A stretch of 8,097 bases of DNA, from assembly GCA_937944075.1 (NCBI GenBank), contig CALDZZ010000133.1, positions 1-8,097 on the forward strand, written 5' to 3'. The notes beneath the pieces were generated by a model that did no database searches, had not been told where the DNA came from, and saw only the letters and a program-made list of their open reading frames with translations. The position numbers and the translations under genes were made by a program. Within the stretch, counting starts at the first letter, position 1; the number at the start of each line of letters is the position of its first letter. Of the stretch, positions 1 through 5,922 are shown in pieces. Origin of the DNA: an uncultured Rhizobiaceae group bacterium. Lineage in GTDB: Bacteria > Pseudomonadota > Alphaproteobacteria > Rhizobiales > Rhizobiaceae.

Positions 1-5
1 CTTAC

Positions 6-24
6 ATAAACTGAAATAGTTTAT
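6..24. repeat. AT-rich inverted repeat at left edge
   Basis: A perfect 7-base inverted repeat (ATAAACT / AGTTTAT) surrounds a 5-base loop and is followed by TTTA. It could be the weak, AT-rich terminator of a gene lying left of the window, but the stem has only one G-C pair and the T tract is short. No function can be assigned from the sequence alone. Confidence 0.3.
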
Positions 25-126
25 TTTATGAAGAGTTCTCCGGATGCTTCCAACTAAATCTTTAGGCGTCGTAATAATTGTTTTTTGTCAAGGGTTTACA
101 AATTTAGCCCGAGCCTGCGAAGTGGC

Positions 127-249
127 TTTGGCGCTTTTTACATCGACAGTGACAGCAACAAGAAACAACCCGTCATGATCCACCGCGCAATCTGTGGTTC
201 GCTGGCGAGATTTTTGGGCATCCTGATTTGCGCGATTAAACAATCATAA
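127..249 (+). pseudogene. thrS: threonyl-tRNA synthetase fragment (motif 3 region), truncated
   Basis: Codons 127-228 read FGAFYIDSDS...PVMIHRAICGS...RFLGILI. This matches, from memory of the family, the C-terminal part of the ThrRS catalytic core, where E. coli ThrS has PVMIHRAILGSMERFIGIL (class II motif 3). Just after GILI, where ThrRS continues with an acidic residue and the FAG segment before its anticodon-binding domain, this frame instead gives CAIKQS and stops at 247-249. The frame is open back to 58, but residues encoded before 127 do not resemble ThrRS, and there is no convincing start. Full ThrRS is about 640 residues, so this is about 5% of the gene. The conserved Glu before the motif 3 Arg is Ala here (GSLARF), consistent with relaxed selection. 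The piece lies directly before the rhodanese gene. It is probably a duplicated or deletion-derived remnant, with an intact thrS expected elsewhere. The homology is strong by eye; the origin is inference. Confidence 0.75.
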
Positions 250-268
250 CAGGAAAAAGGAAGTTTCC

Positions 269-643
269 ATGAAAAATGCAAAACAATATCTTGATGAAGC
301 CAACAAGGCCGTTACCCGCATTCCTGCAGACCAAGCAATCAAGATCCATGCTGAAGGCAACGGACTGTTTATAGATGTCAGGGATTCCGGCGATATTGCC
401 AAGTCCGGCACGATAAAAGGGGCTTTGCGCATTCCGCGTGGCTTTATTGAGTTTGCCGCAGACGAAGAAATGCCGTTTCACAACGAGGCTTTGAAAAAAG
501 ATGCAGAGATATATCTCGTTTGCGGGCTTGGTGGTCAGGCAGCTCTGGCGGGCAAAACCCTCAAGGATATGGGCTACCAGAACGTGATTAATGTTGGCGG
601 TATAGGGGAATGGAAAGAAGCCAACGGACCAACAGAAGCCTGA
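269..643 (+). CDS. single-domain rhodanese-like protein
   Basis: This 124-residue protein is one rhodanese domain, a family that moves sulfane sulfur via a cysteine persulfide or acts as a phosphatase-like or binding module. The hallmarks are LFIDVRDSGDIAKSGTIKGALRIPRG (about residues 33-58, split here by the usual Asp-Val-Arg and Gly-Ala turns), the active-site loop beginning at Cys85 (CGLGGQAA), and the C-terminal GYQNVINVGGIGEWKEA. The loop has the catalytic Cys but Gln90 where many rhodaneses have Arg (CxxGxR), so substrate preference may differ from thiosulfate rhodaneses. There is no signal peptide, so it is cytoplasmic. The ATG has a good Shine-Dalgarno AAGGAAG at 257-263 with 5 bases of spacing. 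It is followed by its own strong terminator, so it appears monocistronic. The physiological sulfur donor and partner cannot be told from this window. Confidence 0.88.
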   Translation: MKNAKQYLDEANKAVTRIPADQAIKIHAEGNGLFIDVRDSGDIAKSGTIKGALRIPRGFIEFAADEEMPFHNEALKKDAEIYLVCGLGGQAALAGKTLKDMGYQNVINVGGIGEWKEANGPTEA

Positions 644-681
644 AGTCTTCAAATCCTGCCATAATATAAAATTTTATTCAG

Positions 682-734
682 GGCAGAGTATGCCCAGCCT
701 TGTAATTTGCAAGACTGGGCGTACTCTGCCTTTT
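682..734 (+). terminator. strong intrinsic terminator after the rhodanese gene
   Basis: The arms at 682-702 and 710-730 form a 21-position stem with one G-U wobble (691/721) and one C-A mismatch (698/714). They enclose a 7-base loop and are followed at once by TTTT and then ATGTTT. The distance from the rhodanese stop is about 40 bases. A 12-base palindrome, ATAAAATTTTAT, sits just upstream at 666-677. The stem is unusually long for a simple terminator. Confidence 0.8.
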
Positions 735-763
735 ATGTTTGAAGTTGTGAAAAGTGCTTGCCG

Positions 764-2452
764 ATGATTGCCAACCTGCGCCTTGCCAGTGGTTTTGTCC
801 TGTTCGTTTTTGTCCTTGGCCATTTTTCAAACCATGCATTGGGGCTTGTCTCTCTATCATTCATGAATGATATGCTGGCTTACACTGTATCACCCTGGCG
901 AACGCTGCCTGGCACAATTCTCATTTTGGGAAGTTTGACGTTACATGCCATCTTGGCGCTGCATGCCTTGTATGAACGGGGAACCCTTCAAATGAAAAGC
1001 TGGGAATTTTTCCAGCTTGTTTCGGGTTTTGCCATACCCTTGTTACTCTCGGCGCATGTTCTTTCAACCAGAGGCGCCTACGAAGCATTTGGCCTTGAGG
1101 AGGGGTATGCCTTCCAGCTCTACGTCCAATGGGTTCAATTTCCATACCGCAGTTTCATGATCTTTACAGGCCTCATACTGGTCTGGATTCATGCCTGTAT
1201 CGGCTGGCATTACTGGTTGCGCTACAAGCGCTGGTATAACCGTTTTTTGCCAGTCATTTTTGCGCTGTCTGTACTTCTGCCTACCCTTGCAATTGCCGGT
1301 ATTCTATCAGCCGGTTTTCGCGTTCTCCGATTGTCGGGAAATGAAAACTGGGTGAATGGTCTGATGCGCAAAGTCCGAAGCAAGGGTGAGGCATTTTCCG
1401 GTTTTATTGATACCTATGAACAATTGATCATTGCTTCCGTAATTGTCTGTGTGCTGGGAATTATTGCACTCAAGATCGCGCTTCGCATATGGAAATATCG
1501 ATCCCAGACAATCAGGCTGACATACAAAAGCCTGGGACTGGATGAACCTGTAGAGATAATGGTTCCACGTGGCAAAACAGTCCTTGAGCATCTCAATATT
1601 AACAGGATACCACATGCTTCTGTTTGTGGCGGCAGAGGGCGTTGTTCCACGTGCCGCATCAGAGTGAATGATCCTCACGCAAACCTGCCACCGCTATCCC
1701 AGGCAGAAAATAAAATTCTCCAACGAATAGGCGCAGAAGAAAACGTTCGCCTAGCCTGCCAATTGCCACTGGAAAATGATTTGTCTGTAACAGCACTTTT
1801 GCGCTCGGATGTAGGCTCGAAAGAAGCGTTAAACCAATATCAGGTCAAGTCAGGTGAGGAGCAACCTGTTGCCATTCTCTTTGCAGATATTCGCGCCTTT
1901 ACCAAACTGTCAGAAACTCAATTGCCTTATGATACCGCTTTTCTTTTAAATCGTTACTTTGCAATTACAGGCAAGGCCATTGAAAGTTCAGGCGGTCATC
2001 TGGACAAGTTTATTGGCGATGGTGTCATGGCTATTTTTGGTATCGACAAGTCACTTGAGCAGGGCTGCAGGGAGGCCATGATTGCTGCAAGGCAAATGTC
2101 TCGGGAACTTCAAAAACTTAATACGTCCCTGATTGAGGATATTGGCCAACCTTTGAAAATCGGCATCGGTATTCACAGCGGAACGGCAATCATTGGTAAT
2201 ATGGGCTATAACAAGGCTACCGGACTGACTGCAATTGGTGATGTCGTCAATACAGCCAGCAGGTTGGAGAGCCTTACCAAGGAATATAATGTTGAGTTTC
2301 TTGTTTCCCAAAAAACGGCTGCCCTGGCTGGGCTAGATGAAACCATAGCAGAAAAGCACACGACCAATATTAAAGGGCGTGTGGAGCCACTGGGTATCAT
2401 AACGTTCAAAAGTGCGAGTGATATCGTATTAAAAGAAACTGTTCCTGCTTAG
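764..2452 (+). CDS. cyaC: CyaC-type membrane adenylate cyclase: diheme-b-like anchor, [2Fe-2S] domain, class III cyclase
   Basis: The 562-residue product would convert ATP to cAMP at the inner membrane. Residues 1-240 hold about six membrane helices (near 9-30, 50-68, 84-102, 130-150, 161-184, 220-240). Their histidines (His20/24, His61/67, His98, His143/149) recall the four haem ligands of diheme succinate:quinone oxidoreductase anchors. Residues 250-345 are a plant-type ferredoxin domain with Cys288, Cys294, Cys297 and Cys332 (CGGRGRCSTC plus a distal CQL). Residues 366-550 are the cyclase: metal Asp375 (FADIRAF) and Asp419 (KFIGDGVMAIFG), adenine-selecting Lys415 and Thr489 (class IIIb pattern), and transition-state Asn496 and Arg500. 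All catalytic residues are present. The layout matches Sinorhizobium meliloti CyaC, reported as a quinone-responsive diheme-b, Fe-S adenylate cyclase. I chose ATG 764; an in-frame TTG at 758 adds two residues, and neither has a clear Shine-Dalgarno. A stop at 740-742 limits upstream extension. Confidence 0.9.
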   Translation: MIANLRLASGFVLFVFVLGHFSNHALGLVSLSFMNDMLAYTVSPWRTLPGTILILGSLTLHAILALHALYERGTLQMKSWEFFQLVSGFAIPLLLSAHVLSTRGAYEAFGLEEGYAFQLYVQWVQFPYRSFMIFTGLILVWIHACIGWHYWLRYKRWYNRFLPVIFALSVLLPTLAIAGILSAGFRVLRLSGNENWVNGLMRKVRSKGEAFSGFIDTYEQLIIASVIVCVLGIIALKIALRIWKYRSQTIRLTYKSLGLDEPVEIMVPRGKTVLEHLNINRIPHASVCGGRGRCSTCRIRVNDPHANLPPLSQAENKILQRIGAEENVRLACQLPLENDLSVTALLRSDVGSKEALNQYQVKSGEEQPVAILFADIRAFTKLSETQLPYDTAFLLNRYFAITGKAIESSGGHLDKFIGDGVMAIFGIDKSLEQGCREAMIAARQMSRELQKLNTSLIEDIGQPLKIGIGIHSGTAIIGNMGYNKATGLTAIGDVVNTASRLESLTKEYNVEFLVSQKTAALAGLDETIAEKHTTNIKGRVEPLGIITFKSASDIVLKETVPA

Positions 2453-2511
2453 GGTTTGCTATTTCTCATTATTTCGTGATTGGGATTTATCCAACCCGCA
2501 TGTTTTATTGA

Positions 2512-2539
2512 TTGACGATTTGTTTCTCCTTCTTAAACT
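2512..2539 (+). promoter_or_regulatory. candidate sigma70-type promoter for the DUF1194 gene
   Basis: TTGACG at 2512-2517 (5 of 6 to consensus) is separated by 16 bases from TAAACT at 2534-2539 (4 of 6). The expected transcription start falls at about 2546, which is the A of the next gene's ATG. No Shine-Dalgarno precedes that ATG, which fits a leaderless message. This is pattern-based only. Confidence 0.4.
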
Positions 2540-2545
2540 TGTTTC

Positions 2546-3235
2546 ATGATTTCGAAATTATCGTATCCTGCGCTCATCACTGCTTTTCTTACGGTTCCCT
2601 CTGTGCAAGCCTGTGAGGTGGCCCTTGCACTGACTGTTGATATATCAGGGTCTGTCGACAAGGAAGAATTCAGACTGCAAATGGATGGGCTTGCAGGTGC
2701 ATTGAGAGATCCGACGGTTGCAGAAGCCCTGGTCAGCAAGAAGGCATCCGTAATGCTTGTTCAATGGACGGGCACATCTCGTCAGAAACGTTCAATAAGC
2801 TGGAGAAGCATGGCGGACTATGAAGCGGTCGAAACCATGGCAGAGGCAGTTGAAAAAGCACCGCGTGCATGGCGCAATTTTTCTACCGCAATAGGGGATG
2901 CGCTTACATTCACATCAGCATTTTTTGATGAAGTATCTGAGTGCAAACGCAAGGTGATTGATGTGTCCGGTGACGGTTATTCAAATGAGGGTACGACCCC
3001 CATTCAGATACGCAGCCACCTGCAACAGGAAGGCTTTACAATCAATGGTTTGGCCATTGAAGGTTCGGCAGAAGACCTTACGGGGTATTACCGCGATAAT
3101 GTGATTGCGGGAAATGGCTCCTTTGTGATGACAGCCAACACATTTGAAGAGTATCCGATACGCATAAAACAGAAGCTATTTAGAGAAGTTACCAATCAAC
3201 TTGCCGCATTAGGGGTGCCGCTTAAGCGATTCTAA
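2546..3235 (+). CDS. exported DUF1194 family protein with VWA-like fold
   Basis: This is a 229-residue protein of the DUF1194 family, whose function is unknown. Residues 1-22 form a signal peptide ending in SVQA, so the mature protein would begin at Cys23 in the periplasm. The site is a poor lipobox (Gln at -2), so signal peptidase I cleavage seems likelier than lipidation. The VWA metal-binding pattern is visible: Asp32-Ile-Ser34-Gly-Ser36 (DxSxS), a Thr near 114 (NFSTAIGDAL) and Asp143 in DVSGDGYSNEG. Cys23 and Cys133 are the only cysteines and could form a disulfide. Family members commonly have this length. It lies 93 bases after the cyclase gene with its own candidate promoter, so co-transcription is uncertain. 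The ATG has no Shine-Dalgarno. The VWA fold suggests metal-dependent protein or ligand binding, but no partner is encoded nearby. Confidence 0.85.
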   Translation: MISKLSYPALITAFLTVPSVQACEVALALTVDISGSVDKEEFRLQMDGLAGALRDPTVAEALVSKKASVMLVQWTGTSRQKRSISWRSMADYEAVETMAEAVEKAPRAWRNFSTAIGDALTFTSAFFDEVSECKRKVIDVSGDGYSNEGTTPIQIRSHLQQEGFTINGLAIEGSAEDLTGYYRDNVIAGNGSFVMTANTFEEYPIRIKQKLFREVTNQLAALGVPLKRF

Positions 3236-3270
3236 TGACTCGTATTTTCTTGAAATTCTATTCAGTTACA

Positions 3271-3284
3271 TTACGCTGACGTAA
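3271..3284. repeat. small inverted repeat upstream of the GMC gene
   Basis: TTACG-CTGA-CGTAA is a perfect 5-base inverted repeat, 30 bases before the GMC start codon. It lacks a T tract, so it is not a terminator. It could be an operator half-site pair or chance. No recognised regulator motif is matched. Confidence 0.2.
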
Positions 3285-3314
3285 AAGGCAGAACAGGCAA
3301 GCTAAGGGACTGAT

Positions 3315-4916
3315 ATGGATTTTGATTATGTGATTGTGGGTGGTGGTTCAGCTGGCTCGACATTGGCTTCCAGATTAACTGAAGACCCTGACATCAGTGT
3401 TTGTCTCCTTGAGGCTGGTGGAGAGGGTAAGGATATTTTTGTCCGCATCCCTGCAGCCATAGTCGCGATGCTTCCTGGACGCCCGAAGATTAATAATTGG
3501 GCTTATGAAACGGTTCCCCAAAAAGGGCTGAACGGTCGAAAGGGGTATCAACCCAGAGGCAAGGGGCTTGGTGGCTCAAGTGCCATCAATGCAATGCTGT
3601 ATATTCGCGGTCACAAACAGGATTATGACAATTGGGCAACCAAGGGATGTAAGGGCTGGGGATGGAATGATGTTCTTCCCTATTTTCTAAAGTCGGAAAA
3701 CAATCAAATGGGAGAAAGTGAGTTCCACGGCGCAAAGGGGCCGTTGATGGTTTGCGATCAACAGGAACCAAGACCCATAACCCATGCTTTCATTAAAGCG
3801 GGCGAAGCCATGCAATTGCGGCATCGAGCAGATTTTAATGCCGGAGAAACTGAAGGGGTGGGGGCATATCAGGTTACCCATTTTTATGATGACAAACGAA
3901 AAGGGGAACGCTGTTCAGCTGCTGCTGCCTATTTGCATCCGGTAATGGAACGCAAGAACCTGACAGTGATAACAAAGGCACATGCAACAAAAGTCCGGTT
4001 TGATGGGAAGCGCGCCACGGGTGTTTTCTATTGCAAGAAGAAATCAGACCATGTCGTTAATGCAAAACGTGAAGTCATTCTTTGCGGCGGTGCGTTCAAT
4101 TCACCCCAGTTGCTGCAACTTTCCGGCGTTGGCAGGCGGGAAGACATTGAACCCCACGGCATCGCAATGGTGCATGAATTACCAGGTGTAGGGCAAAATC
4201 TGCAGGACCATATTGATTTCACCGTAGCCTACAAGACGAAAGACAAGGATAATATGGGTTTGGGTCTTGTCGGGATTGGCGGTATCGTGAAAGGCATCTA
4301 CCAATGGGCAAAGGATGGTACGGGGAAACTTGTTTCACCAATGGCTGAGGGCGCTGCTTTTATAAAAACCAGCCCATCCCTGGACCGCCCTGATGTTCAG
4401 CTTCATTTTGTGATCGGGATTGTTGATGATCACGCAAGAAAGTTGCACGGTGGATACGGCTATAGCTGTCATATCTGCGTACTTCATCCAAACTCTCGAG
4501 GTTCTGTTGGGTTAACCAGTAATGACCCTTTGGCTGCTCCTCGCATAGACCCCAATTTTTTCGATGATGAAAGCGATCTGGAAACCCTGGTTAAAGGTAC
4601 TAAAATCACACGCGAATTGATTAACACCAGCCCCTTGAAGGAGTATAAGGACCGCGAGTTGTTTATTGAGGAAGAGCCGGATGATGAAGCGCTCAAGCAA
4701 CATATCCGTTCCAGGGCAGATACTGTTTATCATCCCGTTGGAACCTGCAAGATGGGGGTGGATGAGATGGCGGTCGTCGATGCCGAGCTGAAAGTTCACG
4801 GGCTTGAAGGAATTCGTGTCGTGGATGCTTCCATCATGCCGGAAGTTATTGGCGGCAACACTAATGCGCCCACAATCATGATTGCGGAAAAAGCGGCCAA
4901 CTTGATCAGAGCCTAA
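3315..4916 (+). CDS. GMC family FAD-dependent oxidoreductase (choline/alcohol dehydrogenase type)
   Basis: This complete 533-residue GMC flavoenzyme would oxidise an alcohol to an aldehyde using FAD. The N-terminus has the dinucleotide-binding YVIVGGGSAGSTLASRL (residues 5-21) and Glu33 in LLEAGG. GMC signature 1 lies at about 82-99 (GKGLGGSSAINAMLYIRG) and signature 2 at 259-273 (GAFNSPQLLQLSGVG). The catalytic His473 is in VYHPVGTCKMG, and the second active-site residue is probably Asn517 in GGNTNAP. There is no signal peptide or membrane helix. The length fits choline dehydrogenase BetA and AlkJ-like alcohol dehydrogenases, but the substrate cannot be assigned: no betaine aldehyde dehydrogenase or betI lies beside it. 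The ATG has AAGGGA at 3304-3309 with 5 bases of spacing. The TAA stop overlaps the convergent lyase stop (4913-4916), leaving no room for a terminator between them. Confidence 0.92.
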   Translation: MDFDYVIVGGGSAGSTLASRLTEDPDISVCLLEAGGEGKDIFVRIPAAIVAMLPGRPKINNWAYETVPQKGLNGRKGYQPRGKGLGGSSAINAMLYIRGHKQDYDNWATKGCKGWGWNDVLPYFLKSENNQMGESEFHGAKGPLMVCDQQEPRPITHAFIKAGEAMQLRHRADFNAGETEGVGAYQVTHFYDDKRKGERCSAAAAYLHPVMERKNLTVITKAHATKVRFDGKRATGVFYCKKKSDHVVNAKREVILCGGAFNSPQLLQLSGVGRREDIEPHGIAMVHELPGVGQNLQDHIDFTVAYKTKDKDNMGLGLVGIGGIVKGIYQWAKDGTGKLVSPMAEGAAFIKTSPSLDRPDVQLHFVIGIVDDHARKLHGGYGYSCHICVLHPNSRGSVGLTSNDPLAAPRIDPNFFDDESDLETLVKGTKITRELINTSPLKEYKDRELFIEEEPDDEALKQHIRSRADTVYHPVGTCKMGVDEMAVVDAELKVHGLEGIRVVDASIMPEVIGGNTNAPTIMIAEKAANLIRA

Positions 4917-5896
4917 GAGGCTTGCCTTGCAATCATTTCGGCCTTTTTGACTAGCATTTCAGCCTGGCGAACATTGGCATAATCAATCATGCGTCCTTCA
5001 AAGGTTACTGCCCCTTTTCCTGCCTTTGCACCATCTTCCATGGCCTTGAGTATGCCTATTGCCTTGGTAACCTCGTCCTGCGATGGTCCCATGATGTCAT
5101 TTGCAAGGTCAATTTGAGTAGGATGAATGGCCCACTTGCCTTCACAACCCAGTGCTCGTGCGCGCTTTGCAGAAGCCGTGAAGCCTACTGCATCCGAGTA
5201 ATCACCAAAGGCAGAGTCAATCGGGCGCAAGCCGTTTGCACGTGCAGCAACAACCAAAGTGGAAAGGGCGTGGTGATGAATGTCACTTATGTAGCTTGCG
5301 CGTTGACCATCTGTGTCTTCATTTGCAAGCACGGCATAATCATTGTTGACCCCTCCAATATGCGTTGTATGCGCATGGAGGGAGGCGCCATAGTCACCTG
5401 CACCGAAATGCAGAGATTCAATCCGTTCGCTCGCCTTGGCTATTTCAGAAATATTCTGCATGCCTAGTGCGGATTCGATCATGATCTCAAGCCCGATACG
5501 TTTTTCAAACCCCATGGCATTTTCAATTTGGGTTAAAAGCATGTCAATCGCATAGACATCACTTGCAGTACCGACTTTGGGTATCATGAGTAGATCAAGC
5601 CTTGCACCACATCCTTCGATGACGTCAATTAGATCGCGGTACATGTAATGAGTATCCAGCCCATTAATGCGTACGGAAATGGATTTGGCCCCCCAATCTA
5701 TATTATTGACAGCTTCAATAACATTCGCACGTGCCTGCTCCTTGTCATTCGGGGCAACAGCATCTTCAAGATCCAGAAAAACAATGTCTGCCCTTGAATT
5801 GGCAGCTTTTTCAAACATTCGGGTTTGAATGCCTGGAACCGCCAATTGACTTCGGTTAAGTCGAGCAGCAATTTGCCTTGGTGTGGTAAAACTCAT
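4913..5896 (-). CDS. malyl-CoA lyase-like CoA ester lyase (HpcH/HpaI/CitE superfamily)
   Basis: The 327-residue product belongs to the Mg-dependent CoA ester lyases that cleave or form (S)-malyl-CoA or beta-methylmalyl-CoA with glyoxylate. Clear Mcl features, numbered from Met at 5896, are FLDLEDAVAPNDK (about 40-52), Arg76 in SVRINGLD, PKVG near 106-109, Glu141 in EIMIESALGM, Asp168 in GAGDYGAS, and GKWAIHP near 253-259. The C-terminal GRMIDYAN carries the Asp thought to act from the neighbouring subunit. Arg76, Glu141 and Asp168 match, from memory, the substrate and Mg residues of Rhodobacter Mcl1. The region after HIGG differs from Mcl1, so citramalyl-CoA lyase or malyl-CoA thioesterase activity remains possible. 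I chose ATG 5896 because MSF is the usual family start and GGGGGA lies just upstream; ATG 5911 would add five residues. It is probably co-transcribed with the upstream repeat protein (26-base gap). Confidence 0.85.
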   Translation of the reverse strand: MSFTTPRQIAARLNRSQLAVPGIQTRMFEKAANSRADIVFLDLEDAVAPNDKEQARANVIEAVNNIDWGAKSISVRINGLDTHYMYRDLIDVIEGCGARLDLLMIPKVGTASDVYAIDMLLTQIENAMGFEKRIGLEIMIESALGMQNISEIAKASERIESLHFGAGDYGASLHAHTTHIGGVNNDYAVLANEDTDGQRASYISDIHHHALSTLVVAARANGLRPIDSAFGDYSDAVGFTASAKRARALGCEGKWAIHPTQIDLANDIMGPSQDEVTKAIGILKAMEDGAKAGKGAVTFEGRMIDYANVRQAEMLVKKAEMIARQAS

Positions 5897-5922
5897 ACTT
5901 CCCCCGATCATCCGGCCATAGC

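Noticed and set aside
86..91. Perfect TTGACA -35 box on the minus strand
   Set aside because: No acceptable -10 box lies 16-18 bases downstream; the nearest (TAAAGA) is 21 bases away.
88..243. Minus-strand 51-codon open frame with a TTG start and plausible amino acid make-up
   Set aside because: It lies exactly antisense to the thrS fragment, in codon register with it, so its openness is explained by the sense coding sequence. It has no Shine-Dalgarno.
236..652. Long minus-strand open frame (138 codons) opposite the rhodanese gene
   Set aside because: It is the shadow of a clear rhodanese domain on the plus strand, and its translation shows no recognisable family.
758..763. TTG start for the cyclase
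   Set aside because: ATG two codons later is the better start codon, and there is no Shine-Dalgarno favouring TTG.
2480..2494. Small hairpin TTGG/CCAA after the cyclase gene as a terminator
   Set aside because: The stem is about 4-5 bases and the T tract is interrupted, too weak to call.
3315..5911. Choline-to-betaine or serine-cycle operon
   Set aside because: The GMC and lyase genes are convergent, and no betB, betI, serine-cycle or ethylmalonyl-CoA genes are in the window, so a pathway claim is not supported.
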